From NCBI GenBank assembly GCA_016706275.1, contig JADJJY010000001.1:1178001-1242000 (forward strand): 64,000 nt of DNA, written 5' to 3'. The DNA comes from Chloracidobacterium sp. (GTDB lineage: Bacteria > Acidobacteriota > Blastocatellia > Pyrinomonadales > Pyrinomonadaceae). This document shows, one piece after another, positions 8,237 to 18,144 of this stretch. The notes beneath the pieces are model-generated. The model was not told the DNA's origin, did not search any database, and was given only the letters and a program-made list of their open reading frames with translations. Position 1 is the first letter of the stretch; every line of letters starts with the position of its first letter. Position numbers and translations under genes: made by a program.

Positions 8237-8419
8237 GGGCTGTGCCCGCCTATTTGCGGAAAAGCTATGCTTTTCCGTTAGTATCCTTTGTTGACAATTG
8301 CGGCTACGCCGCCGGAGGCACAGCCTCAAAAAAAGGATAGATGCCGATCGGTGAAGCTCAGCTTCACCGCAAATAGAGCGGCAGAGCCGCGAAAGCACTA
8401 CGACGACGGCAACGTCGTC
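8237..8419. repeat. Array of seven short hairpins, six with three-base loops
   Basis: Consecutive perfect inverted repeats lie at: 8237-8247 (GGGC-tgt-GCCC); 8257-8277 (9-bp arms CGGAAAAGC, loop tat); 8300-8312 (GCGGC-tac-GCCGC); 8315-8327 (GAGGC-aca-GCCTC); 8350-8368 (GGTGAAGC-tca-GCTTCACC); 8378-8390 (GCGGC-aga-GCCGC); and 8402-8419 (GACGACG-gcaa-CGTCGTC). The third and fourth are enclosed by an outer pair TATCCTTT / AAAGGATA (8282-8289, 8332-8339). Six loops are exactly three bases, and five of these are bordered by GC...GC. The array lies between two minus-strand surface-protein genes. Confidence 0.8.
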
Positions 8420-8461
8420 CGGAGCAACCAAATCGAGCCAATTGACGGTAAACCCGTCGCG

Positions 8462-10177
8462 TTACGGAAACGCCTGCAGCTTGGTGATATTGTTGCTGCC
8501 GTCACTCACCACCCAGATATTCGCACCGTCAAAAGCGACTCCGGCGAGAAAATTGCCGACCGCAAACGTCCCTTGAAGAGCTCCGTCGCTGGCACGCAGC
8601 TTTGTTACAGTGGCGCTGCCAGAAGCCACCCAGATATTTGCACCGTCAAATGCGACCGCGCCGGGAAGACTGCCGACCGCAAACGTCCCCAGAACCGCAC
8701 CTGTGCTGGCCAACAGCTTTGTCACATTGCCGCTGTTGAGATTCGTCACCCAGATATTCGCACCGTCAAAGGCGACCTGTTGGGGACCAGTGCCGACGGT
8801 AAACGTGCAGGCGGCAGTTGGAGGACCGACAACGCCAGCGCATGCTCCGTCGCTGGCACGCAGCTTTGTCACATTGTTGCTGCTAAAACGCGTTACCCAG
8901 ATATTCGCACCGTCAAAAGCGACACCGCGGGGGCTGCCGACCGCAAAGGTTCCCAGAACCGCGCCGTCGCTGGCCCGCAGTTTTGTCACATCGTTGCTGC
9001 TGGGATTCGTCAACCAGATATTTGCGCCGTCAAAGGCGACACTTGAGGGATCAGTGCCGACCGCAAACGTGCAGGCGGCAGTTGGAGGACCGACAACGCC
9101 AGCGCACGCTCCGTCGCTGGCACGCAGCTTTGTCACGTTGTTGCTGCCCTGATTCACCACCCAGATATTTGCACCGTCAAAGGCGACATAGTTGGGATTA
9201 GTGCCGACTGCAAACGTCCCAAGAACCGCGCCGTCGCTGGCACGCAGCTTTGTCACATTGTTGCTCCCGGTATCCGTCACCCAGATATTTGCACCGTCAA
9301 AGGCGGCTCCGTTGGGATTAGGGCCGAGCGCGAATGATTTCGTCTGGAGCAGATCCCAACGAAGCTGGCCGAGCAAAGAGAAATTAGTGGTCGCGGCAAC
9401 AGTCACCTCTGGAGCAATCGCCGAAGCGGTGATCGTATTGTTAGCGATGTTCGCTCCGTTGAGGTTGGTCAATGCCGAGCCATTGCCGACGGGCGGGTTT
9501 GTGAACGTCTTTGTCCCGCCAACCGTCTGATCGGTCGTCAGATCGACAAAGTTCTTCGTCGCCGAACCAGTACCGCCATTGGCAATCGCCACGACGCCCG
9601 TGACATTGCCGGCAGTCGTCGCTGTCGTCGCCGTAGTAGCTGTTGTCGCTGAGCCTGCGTTCGTCGCATTGGCGACCGTGCCCGTGACCTTTGCTCCAGC
9701 AATGCTGGTGATCTGGGCGTTTGTTATGCAGAGAACGCAAGCAGCCGAAACGGAGTCAGCGGCGTTAGCGTTGATGGTCTTGATGGCATACGGCGACGAA
9801 GTGATCGGCTGCCGCGGGGTGAGCAAAGTAAATCCAGGCGGGTCGCTGGGTTTGCGGACGGAGATGTCTAGCCAGCGATCCGCTCCCGTAAAGACGCCCG
9901 CACCAAAGTTTAATTGCACGGTAAACGCTCCGTTAGACACCGTGACCGGGTTTGTGCCCGCGACGGTGAAGTTGAGCGTGACCGGCGTGCCGACCGGCAA
10001 TTGATTACCCGCGACCGCCGCGTCAAAGACGCGAAACTGCATCTCGTAAGTCCCGCCCGCGGCCAGATTATTGTCGGTCAGCCGGCCTTGGTAAGTGAAC
10101 GTGTTCGTCTGGGCGCCAACGGTCAAAGCCGCCAAGGCAATTACGACAAGTGTTACGAAATACAGTTTTATCCGCAT
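8462..10177 (-). CDS. Secreted seven-repeat beta-propeller protein with tail-fibre-like N-terminal region
   Basis: A 571-residue protein with signal peptide (LYFVTLVVIALAALTVGAQ). An N-terminal domain (TFTYQGRLTDNN...YEMQFRVFDA) is followed by a Thr/Ala low-complexity stretch (residues about 170-190) and a GGTGSATKNFVDLTTDQTV module reminiscent of tail-fibre-like proteins. From about residue 285, seven copies of AFDGANIWV...NNVTKLRASDGA...GTFAVG follow, spaced 37-50 residues apart, consistent with a seven-bladed propeller (YncE/NHL-like). Copies two and four carry an extra CAGVVGPPTAAC loop with two cysteines. The DNA repeats are nearly identical, implying recent duplication or gene conversion. 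It is probably an extracellular binding or adhesion protein. Confidence 0.8.
   Translation of the reverse strand: MRIKLYFVTLVVIALAALTVGAQTNTFTYQGRLTDNNLAAGGTYEMQFRVFDAAVAGNQLPVGTPVTLNFTVAGTNPVTVSNGAFTVQLNFGAGVFTGADRWLDISVRKPSDPPGFTLLTPRQPITSSPYAIKTINANAADSVSAACVLCITNAQITSIAGAKVTGTVANATNAGSATTATTATTATTAGNVTGVVAIANGGTGSATKNFVDLTTDQTVGGTKTFTNPPVGNGSALTNLNGANIANNTITASAIAPEVTVAATTNFSLLGQLRWDLLQTKSFALGPNPNGAAFDGANIWVTDTGSNNVTKLRASDGAVLGTFAVGTNPNYVAFDGANIWVVNQGSNNVTKLRASDGACAGVVGPPTAACTFAVGTDPSSVAFDGANIWLTNPSSNDVTKLRASDGAVLGTFAVGSPRGVAFDGANIWVTRFSSNNVTKLRASDGACAGVVGPPTAACTFTVGTGPQQVAFDGANIWVTNLNSGNVTKLLASTGAVLGTFAVGSLPGAVAFDGANIWVASGSATVTKLRASDGALQGTFAVGNFLAGVAFDGANIWVVSDGSNNITKLQAFP
8470..9335 (-). 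repeat. Tandem coding repeats of the propeller
   Basis: Seven DNA units share nearly identical blocks (on the plus strand, CCAGATATTTGCACCGTCAA and GTCGCTGGCACGCAGCTTTG with few changes). Two units contain the same 36-base insertion encoding the cysteine loop. Conservation at the DNA level exceeds what protein selection needs. Confidence 0.8.
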
Positions 10178-10243
10178 CGAGTTCCTCCGCTAAGTTGTTT
10201 ATTAAACTAACGGAAGTATACGCTCATAACGCGAAAAGGCAAG

Positions 10244-10561
10244 CTAGTTTTTGAGGCTGTCGAGCAGGTCTTGGGCTTCGCGGTTGCTGGGGAAAACGGC
10301 GAGGAGGCGGGTGAGTTCGCCCTCGGCGCGTTTGAGCAGGTTGAACTGGATATAGAACTCGGCGAGCAGGATGCGGAACGTCGGATTGTTTGGGTCGAGC
10401 TTGAGGGCGGCCTGCATTTCCGACTCGGCCTTGTGCCGCTTTGACTCGTCAAACGACAGAGCCTTGCCGTAATAGGCGTGAAAACGTGCGTTTTTTGGCG
10501 CGTAATGGACGGCACGGGCGAGGAAAGGGAGCGACTCTTCGACTTCGCCGTCAACCAGCAT
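10244..10561 (-). CDS. TPR C-terminal part of the DUF4388-DnaJ protein (frameshifted)
   Basis: This frame encodes about two and a half tetratricopeptide repeats (EESLPFLARAVHYAPKNARF, SEMQAALKLDPNNPTFR, GELTRLLAVFPSNREA). Read upstream without stopping, it continues as RGETGNASLTAEQAAQNFERGFSM and meets the DnaJ frame at about 10626-10635. One added base there would fuse the two into a single protein of roughly 510 residues. An independent start at the ATG 10561 is possible but has no convincing ribosome site. I read this as the C-terminal part of one gene. Confidence 0.6.
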   Translation of the reverse strand: MLVDGEVEESLPFLARAVHYAPKNARFHAYYGKALSFDESKRHKAESEMQAALKLDPNNPTFRILLAEFYIQFNLLKRAEGELTRLLAVFPSNREAQDLLDSLKN

Positions 10562-10602
10562 GCTGAAACCGCGTTCGAAATTCTGCGCCGCCTGTTCGGC
10601 TG

Positions 10603-11781
10603 TCAGGCTCGCGTTGCCGGTCTCACCTCGGCCAGGCGTTTTTTGCGGGTGGCCAGCTCTTTGCGCATTCGATAGTCGTAGATCTCTCGATTCTCAGGGC
10701 TTTTGAGAGTTTCGTGTGCCTGGGCAAGCTCGGTAAACGCGTTTTGTATTCGCGGTAACATATCGCCGCCGTCGGCGTGATAGCGGTCGGGGTGAAACTC
10801 TTTGGCAAGCGAGAAATATGCACGTTTTACGTCGGCGATATTTGACGCCGGATCAACGCCAAGCAGGTCGTAATATGTTTCGGCAGATTCGACGCGGTCG
10901 AGATATTCTTCGAGTGTGATCGTGACCTCGGGGATCTTTGGTTCCGCCGGGGCGGGCTGCGGTTTTTGTTCGAAAACCTCGGGTGCGGCAACTTTTGCTG
11001 TTTTGGCCTCAGTTTTGAGTTCGAGCTTTGCACTACGCATCGCCGAGATCGCGTGAGTTGTAAAAGCCGGCTGCCAATCGTCGCGGATGATGAGGCCGCC
11101 GAGCCAGAGGGTGTAGATCGCTTGAAACGCTTTTGACTCTGTCAGGCCCGAAATGCTGATCAGATCGGTGATCGTCAGCGGGTCTTCGGCCGTGCGAGAA
11201 AGCACGAATGCCTCATCGGGGCGCAGGTTGATCCCGAGCGGCGGAGCATCGAGCTGGTGAAAGCGTTCGTCGAGGCTGCGAAAACGGCCGAGTACCTTGT
11301 CGATCGGCATACAGCGGGCAAAATCGAACAAGATCCGACGCGTTTCGACGTCAAAGGCAAGCCCGTCGCGGACACGCCGCAGCGAGCTAAAATCCCACTC
11401 GCCGGCGTCCCACGCGAGTATATCGACCAGGATGCTCTCGATCTGGTCTGAAAACAGCTTTGCCGAGTCGGCTTTGGTGAGGAACTTTTTGTCTTCGAGA
11501 TAGGCAACCAGCTCGTGATCGTTGGAAAAATTTGGGATCTTGGTCACGTCCTCTTCCGTCATGCGGTGACGTCTGAGCAGGATGTCAAAAAGCCGCGAGG
11601 CTCTAGCATTTGACACGGCAAAAACGATCTCGCCGTTTTTTAGATAGATGACACATTTTTTGTCTTTGTCGGATACGCGCAAGCTACCGTTCACCCGTGC
11701 CTGCATGATCTCAGAGATCAGCTCGGCGAACGGATGCGTAAAGAAATTACCTTGAATTTCGAGTTCGGACTGCGGTGTCAT
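10603..11781 (-). CDS. DUF4388 and DnaJ-domain protein (5' part of a frameshifted gene)
   Basis: Residues 1-110 match DUF4388 (PFAELISEIMQARVNGSLRV, IYLKNGEIVFAVSN), a sensory/PATAN-like domain. The middle is helical with winged-helix character (EAFVLSRTAEDPLTITDLI). After a Pro/Lys-rich linker, a J domain follows (YYDLLGVDPASNIADVKRAY, with HPDRYHADGG containing the HPD motif that stimulates DnaK ATPase). The ATG at 11781 (MTPQSELEIQG) is preferred over a TTG 57 bases upstream. The frame ends abruptly at LAEVRPATRA while the -1 neighbouring frame continues with TPR repeats, so the stop is probably caused by a one-base deletion. Likely an unusual Hsp70 co-chaperone or adaptor for motility/signalling. 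Confidence 0.75.
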   Translation of the reverse strand: MTPQSELEIQGNFFTHPFAELISEIMQARVNGSLRVSDKDKKCVIYLKNGEIVFAVSNARASRLFDILLRRHRMTEEDVTKIPNFSNDHELVAYLEDKKFLTKADSAKLFSDQIESILVDILAWDAGEWDFSSLRRVRDGLAFDVETRRILFDFARCMPIDKVLGRFRSLDERFHQLDAPPLGINLRPDEAFVLSRTAEDPLTITDLISISGLTESKAFQAIYTLWLGGLIIRDDWQPAFTTHAISAMRSAKLELKTEAKTAKVAAPEVFEQKPQPAPAEPKIPEVTITLEEYLDRVESAETYYDLLGVDPASNIADVKRAYFSLAKEFHPDRYHADGGDMLPRIQNAFTELAQAHETLKSPENREIYDYRMRKELATRKKRLAEVRPATRA

Positions 11782-11922
11782 TTGCTGTAAAACGTGCGGT
11801 GCGCGAGTCGGCGTGAGGAGCCATATAAATGATAACAAATCCGGAGGGTAAAAGTTAAGTAGTATTTTTCGCGTTCTTTTAGCGTTTATGCGGGGTATTT
11901 GATAGCATTTTACTCAATTGGA

Positions 11923-12675
11923 ATGGAGAAAAAGTTAGAAATCCGCGAATGTGCGACGCTCGATGATCTGGCCGAATGTGTGCAGCTGCAGCGTGACGTT
12001 TTTGCGTTGCCGGAGGTCGAATTGTCGCCTGTCCGCCATTTTGTCGTGACAAAAAATGCAGGCGGTTTTACTCTCGGGGCATATGACGGCGACAGGCTGG
12101 CGGGTTTTGTATTGAGCGTGCCGGCTGTAATGCGGGGCGAGCGGGCGTTTTATTCGCACATGACCGGCGTTCGGGCCGAATATCAGAGTTTAGGCATTGG
12201 AGCCAAGCTAAAATGGGCACAACGCGAACGGGCATTGGCTGACGGCGTGCGGTTTATCAAGTGGACGTTTGAACCGGTAAAAGCTAGAAATGCGTACTTT
12301 AACCTCGAAAAGCTCGGTGCCATGGTTAGCGAATATCAGCAAAATTTTTACGGCACCGATTACGGCACGGCACCGGAAACAAAAGGCAAATCGTTTGGCC
12401 TCGCGAGCGACAGACTATTTGCGGAGTGGCATCTTGAGAGCGAAAAGGTAAGAGCGTTGGCAGCCGGACAGGCATGGTTTGATACCGCTGAGCCGGTTGT
12501 CGAGATCGCCATAATGAATGATTGGACCGAACTGGTCGCACGCGATCCGGCAGCGGCGTTCGCAGAGCAAATGCGTGTTCGTGCCGAATTTGAAGCGGCA
12601 TTTGCAGATGGTTTGGTCGGACGCTCGTTTAGACGAGACGACGTGCGGCCGGCTTACTTATTGTTCGGTCAGTAG
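11923..12675 (+). CDS. GNAT-superfamily acetyltransferase (COG3375-like)
   Basis: A 250-residue protein. The GNAT core spans about residues 60-140: GFVLSVPAVM, then SHMTGVRAEYQSLGIGAKLK, which contains the acetyl-CoA pyrophosphate-binding V-x5-Q-x-x-G-I-G loop, then FIKWTFEPVKARNAYFNLEKLG. The WTFEPVKARNAYFN segment is characteristic of the predicted acetyltransferases of COG3375. The acceptor is unknown. The ATG at 11923 (MEKKLEIREC) is chosen over a TTG eight codons upstream because it fits domain start and spacing. It lies 68 bp before the Rieske oxygenase gene and may be in the same unit. Confidence 0.8.
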   Translation: MEKKLEIRECATLDDLAECVQLQRDVFALPEVELSPVRHFVVTKNAGGFTLGAYDGDRLAGFVLSVPAVMRGERAFYSHMTGVRAEYQSLGIGAKLKWAQRERALADGVRFIKWTFEPVKARNAYFNLEKLGAMVSEYQQNFYGTDYGTAPETKGKSFGLASDRLFAEWHLESEKVRALAAGQAWFDTAEPVVEIAIMNDWTELVARDPAAAFAEQMRVRAEFEAAFADGLVGRSFRRDDVRPAYLLFGQ

Positions 12676-12707
12676 CGGCCGCGTAAGTGGCTGCGTATCG
12701 CAAAGAT

Positions 12708-12735
12708 GCATCGGCTAACGCCGACGCTACCGACA
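12708..12735. repeat. 28-bp palindromic element, copy 1
   Basis: GCATCGGCTAACGCCGACGC and the following TACCGACA form an imperfect palindrome (GCATCGGC / GCCGACGC). Near-identical copies lie at 29941-29968 and 32687-32714. This one sits in the gap before the Rieske gene, in frame with a possible upstream extension reading DASANADATD. Confidence 0.75.
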
Positions 12736-12743
12736 AATATCTT

Positions 12744-13763
12744 ATGTTTGAGATCGACCCCGACATTCGCAAGGCAAAGACGCTTCACGCGGATTTTTAC
12801 ACCGATCCGGCGTATTTTGAGCTGTCTAAAGAAAAGATATTTGCCCGCAGTTGGCAATTTTTGGCGAGGGCGGATGATATTGAGGGCGTCACTCCGTTTG
12901 TGATCTTGCCGGGGATGCTCGATGAGCCGGTATTTACCGTAAAAACCTCCGAATGGATCTCGTGCTTGTCTAATGTTTGTACCCATCGCGGCAAGATATT
13001 GGTCGATGAACCATGCCACGCGGACCTGATCAGGTGCCCGTATCACGGACGGCGATTTTTGCTCAGCGGCAAGATGATCTCGATGCCTGAGTTCGAAGAT
13101 GTGGAAGATTTTCCGACCGAGGCCGACGATCTGAAGATGTTGCCGTTTGCCGAGAGACAAGGGTTTATGTTTGCGTCGGTAGATCCGGTCGATGCGTTTG
13201 AGGCTTTTGTTGGCGATGTAGCGGAAAGGTTTGCCGAGGATAATTACGATTCATCGGCACTGCGGTTGACCGATCGGCGTGAATACGAGGTCAAGGCTCA
13301 CTGGGCGTTGTATTGCGAAAATTATCTCGAAGGGTTTCATATTCCGTATGTGCATCAAGCTCTGAACGCGGTCGTCGATTACGGCAGTTACACGACCGAG
13401 ACGTTTCGGTATTCGAGTCTGCAGACGGGTTATGATGACGCGGGCGAGGTCGCGGCGAGATATTTGTTTATCTTTCCTAATCTGATGTTCAATTTCTATC
13501 CGTGGGGCATCTCGGTGAATGTCGTCAGGCCCGTGTCGCCATCGAAAACAGTGGTCGAGTTTTTGACATACGTACGTGATGAAACGTTACTGGAAAAAGG
13601 TGCCGGAGGCGATCTTCATGGTGTCGAGATGGAAGACGAAGCCGTCGTTGAAAGCGTTCAAAAGGGCATCCGGTCAAGGTTTTATAAACACGGCCGATAT
13701 TCCCCGACTCGCGAGCAGGGAACGCATCATTTCCACCGGTTGATCGCCGAATTTATGAAGTAA
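12744..13763 (+). CDS. Rieske [2Fe-2S] aromatic-ring-hydroxylating oxygenase, alpha subunit
   Basis: A 339-residue non-heme iron oxygenase. The Rieske cluster ligands are CTHRGKILV (about residue 80) and CPYHGRRF (about 99), the C-x-H...C-x2-H pattern. The catalytic domain contains CENYLEGFHIPYVHQAL (about 190), with the bridging Glu and two iron-binding His; the third ligand would be an Asp/Glu further on. Family members hydroxylate aromatics or demethylate quaternary amines (choline/carnitine/betaine). Lack of a beta subunit gene and the RHO-alpha alone favour the latter class, but the substrate is unproven. The ATG at 12744 is used; an upstream GTG would include the palindromic element. 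It ends 3 bp before ligA. Confidence 0.85.
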   Translation: MFEIDPDIRKAKTLHADFYTDPAYFELSKEKIFARSWQFLARADDIEGVTPFVILPGMLDEPVFTVKTSEWISCLSNVCTHRGKILVDEPCHADLIRCPYHGRRFLLSGKMISMPEFEDVEDFPTEADDLKMLPFAERQGFMFASVDPVDAFEAFVGDVAERFAEDNYDSSALRLTDRREYEVKAHWALYCENYLEGFHIPYVHQALNAVVDYGSYTTETFRYSSLQTGYDDAGEVAARYLFIFPNLMFNFYPWGISVNVVRPVSPSKTVVEFLTYVRDETLLEKGAGGDLHGVEMEDEAVVESVQKGIRSRFYKHGRYSPTREQGTHHFHRLIAEFMK

Positions 13764-15758
<1,995 letters not shown>

Positions 15759-15786
15759 TTGTGTCATAATATTATTAATTATTACT

Positions 15787-16086
15787 ATGTTTGACGTCAG
15801 ACCATTTGAAAAGGAGATCGGCCGACTTTGTGGTCAATTCGGCATTAAGCGGCTGGAATTTTTCGGTTCGGTATTGACCGATGATTTTGACAAGGCTAGC
15901 GATATTGACTGCTTGATCGAGTTCGATGAGAGCGAGGGAAGTCATTTTCATCGCTACTTCGATTTCAAAGATGCGTTGGAAGAATTATTTGATCGTGAAG
16001 TCGACGTTGTTGTCGGTTCTGCGATGAGAAATCCTTATTTTAAGGCGGAAGTTGAAAGCACAAAAAAATTAGTTTATGCCGCGTAA
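15787..16086 (+). CDS. Minimal nucleotidyltransferase (MNT), MntA-like antitoxin
   Basis: A 99-residue protein of the DNA polymerase beta-like nucleotidyltransferase superfamily. The catalytic motif is LEFFGSVLTDDFDKASDIDCLIEF: GS followed by the D-x-D (SDID), with a third acidic residue at REVDVVV. In MntA/HepT modules the antitoxin AMPylates a tyrosine of the HEPN toxin. The stop overlaps the following HEPN gene by 11 bp, the usual translational coupling. The pair is inserted between ligA and glyA. Confidence 0.85.
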   Translation: MFDVRPFEKEIGRLCGQFGIKRLEFFGSVLTDDFDKASDIDCLIEFDESEGSHFHRYFDFKDALEELFDREVDVVVGSAMRNPYFKAEVESTKKLVYAA

Positions 16087-16423
16087 GCTCAGTAAAATCC
16101 TTTTTGATGTTCTCGCTTCTATCGAAGGCATCGAGGAATACACGAAAGCTAAAGAACTCAAGGATTACCAAGCCAGTAGAATGTTACGTTCTGCCGTTGA
16201 ACGCGAATATGAGATCATCGGAGAGGCAGTCCGACGGTTGGAAAACGAATTCCCCGATGTCTTTTCGTCCTTAACCAATGGGCGAAAGATAATTAACTTT
16301 AGAAACATTTTGATTCATGCCTACGATTCAGTGTCTGACGAAGTAGTTTGGGACACGACGATCGGGGATTTACCGCTTTTGAAAACGGAAATTGTGAAGG
16401 AAATAAAAAATACAAATGAGTGA
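16076..16423 (+). CDS. HEPN-domain protein (DUF86), HepT-like toxin
   Basis: A 115-residue helical protein. The HEPN ribonuclease signature R-x4-H is visible in [13 protein letters not shown] (about residue 80), with the downstream Tyr that is AMPylated in characterised HepT toxins. [15 protein letters not shown] is a typical DUF86 helix. It overlaps its MNT partner upstream by 11 bp and glyA downstream by 8 bp, so the essential glyA is translationally linked to the toxin gene. As known for the family, it would cleave RNA when not neutralised. Confidence 0.85.
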   Translation: MPRKLSKILFDVLASIEGIEEYTKAKELKDYQASRMLRSAVEREYEIIGEAVRRLENEFPDVFSSLTNGRKIINFRNILIHAYDSVSDEVVWDTTIGDLPLLKTEIVKEIKNTNE

Positions 16424-17711
16424 ATTTTTTAGAGCAAATATTTCAGAAGTTGACCCTTTGGTCAGCGAGGCTATCGACAATGAGGTGAGACGCCAGACGA
16501 ATGGGCTTGAGCTGATCGCGTCGGAAAATTTTGTGTCCGAGGCAGTTTTGCAGGCGGCCGGAACGGTGTTTACAAATAAGTATGCCGAAGGGTATCCGGC
16601 AAAGCGGTATTACGGCGGGTGCGAGTTTGCCGATGTCGTTGAGAATCTGGCGATCGATCGGGCGAAAGAGATATTTGGAGCCGAGCACGCAAACGTCCAG
16701 CCGCACAGCGGAGCTCAGGCGAATATGGCCGTGCTGATGACAGCACTTGACCATGGCGACACGATATTGGGGATGAATCTGTCGCATGGCGGGCATTTGA
16801 CGCATGGGCATCCGCTCAATTTTTCTGGTATCAACTATAAGGTCGCGGATTACGGCGTCAATAAAGAAACCGAGCAGATCGATTACGATGAACTGCAGCA
16901 AAAAGCTGAGGAATCTCGGCCGAAACTGCTGATCTGCGGAGCATCGGCGTATCCGCGAACGATCGATTTTGCACGTATCGGCGAGATCGCTCAAAGCGTC
17001 GGTGCCAAGGTTATGGCCGATATGGCGCATATTGCGGGTCTGGTCGCCGTCGGCTTGCACCCTTCGCCCGTGCCGCATTGCGAATTTGTCACGACGACGA
17101 CGCATAAGACTTTGCGCGGCCCTCGCGGCGGGCTGATCCTGTGCCGCGAGGAATTTGCGGCGGACGTGAACCGCAGTGTTTTTCCCGGCGTCCAGGGCGG
17201 ACCGCTTATCCATATCATTGCAGCAAAAGCCGTGGCGTTTGGCGAGGCTTTGCGAAGTGATTTTAAGGCTTATCAGCAGCAGGTCATCGATAATGCGCAG
17301 GTGCTGGCGGCTACGTTAAAAGATGCCGGGTTGCGGATCGTTTCGGGCGGGACAGACAACCATTTGCTGCTCGTTGACGTCTTTATGGATGGTAAAGGAA
17401 TCACCGGGAAAGCGGCGGAAAAGGCACTCGACGAGGTGCATATCACCGTCAATAAGAACACGATCCCGTTTGACACGCAGAAACCATTTGTCGCGTCGGG
17501 CATCAGGCTGGGCACTCCGGCACTGACAACTCGCGGGATGAAGCAGGATGATATGCGTGCGATCGGCGGTATGATCGCCGCCCTCATACACGAACCCGAA
17601 TCCGAAGAGGTCAAGACGCGCGTTCATCGTGAGGTCGCAGAGCTAACGGCAAAATTCCCGATGTATCCCGGCCGTCTAAAAGAAAAACAGACCGATGCCA
17701 CTGCAAGCTAA
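16416..17711 (+). CDS. glyA: Serine hydroxymethyltransferase GlyA
   Basis: A 431-residue PLP enzyme interconverting serine and glycine with tetrahydrofolate, the main one-carbon source. Conserved features are [13 protein letters not shown] (about residue 28), [18 protein letters not shown], the HSGAQAN loop, [12 protein letters not shown], and the PLP lysine in [14 protein letters not shown] (about 229). Length is standard. The start overlaps the end of the HEPN toxin gene by 8 bp, with no separate promoter visible. A PLA2-like gene follows immediately. Confidence 0.97.
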   Translation: MSEFFRANISEVDPLVSEAIDNEVRRQTNGLELIASENFVSEAVLQAAGTVFTNKYAEGYPAKRYYGGCEFADVVENLAIDRAKEIFGAEHANVQPHSGAQANMAVLMTALDHGDTILGMNLSHGGHLTHGHPLNFSGINYKVADYGVNKETEQIDYDELQQKAEESRPKLLICGASAYPRTIDFARIGEIAQSVGAKVMADMAHIAGLVAVGLHPSPVPHCEFVTTTTHKTLRGPRGGLILCREEFAADVNRSVFPGVQGGPLIHIIAAKAVAFGEALRSDFKAYQQQVIDNAQVLAATLKDAGLRIVSGGTDNHLLLVDVFMDGKGITGKAAEKALDEVHITVNKNTIPFDTQKPFVASGIRLGTPALTTRGMKQDDMRAIGGMIAALIHEPESEEVKTRVHREVAELTAKFPMYPGRLKEKQTDATAS

Positions 17712-17714
17712 TTG

Positions 17715-18110
17715 ATGCAAAAATTGATCGTTGCACTACTGTTTCTCACTTTTCTACCGGTTTTGATGCAATCGCAGGCCAGGACTGAAATTGCTCCGAG
17801 CGCCCCAAAACCTTCAGCCTCCGAGGCTGATGCACCGATAATTGTAGACCCACCCGCGGATTTTGTCGGCGACGGTTGCTCGATGTTTCCGGATGGTGAC
17901 TACGGCGACTGTTGCCAAGCCCACGACCGCGACTATTTTCGCGGCGGCACAAAAGCCGAGCGGAAGGCGTCGGACAAACGGTTAGAGCAATGCGTCCGTG
18001 CCAAAGGCCATAATTTCTTATCGAAAATGATCTATCTTGGCGTGCGTATCGGCGGCGTACCATGGTTGCCGACATCGTTTAGATGGGGATTTGGGCAAAA
18101 GAAGAACTAG
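17715..18110 (+). CDS. Small secreted phospholipase A2-like protein
   Basis: A 131-residue protein with an N-terminal signal peptide (LIVALLFLTFLPVLMQSQA). A Cys-rich region reads GDGCSMFPDGDYGDCCQAHDRDYFRGG (about residues 53-78). The CCxxHDxxY pattern matches the catalytic His-Asp and paired disulfide cysteines of phospholipase A2, and a further Cys follows at EQCV. No calcium-loop YGCYCG is present, so activity is uncertain. The start is the ATG at 17715, four bases after the glyA stop. The best description is a prokaryotic PLA2-fold secreted protein. Confidence 0.65.
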   Translation: MQKLIVALLFLTFLPVLMQSQARTEIAPSAPKPSASEADAPIIVDPPADFVGDGCSMFPDGDYGDCCQAHDRDYFRGGTKAERKASDKRLEQCVRAKGHNFLSKMIYLGVRIGGVPWLPTSFRWGFGQKKN

Positions 18111-18144
18111 GCTTTCGTATTCGAACGTAAGAACCGAGAGGTTC

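Noticed and set aside
8192..8431. A 79-codon minus-strand frame over the hairpin array
   Set aside because: It is made of Arg/Val-rich translation of palindromes and does not resemble a protein.
10603..10640. Programmed ribosomal frameshift in the DnaJ-TPR gene
   Set aside because: There is no slippery heptamer or downstream pseudoknot visible; a missing base explains it more simply.
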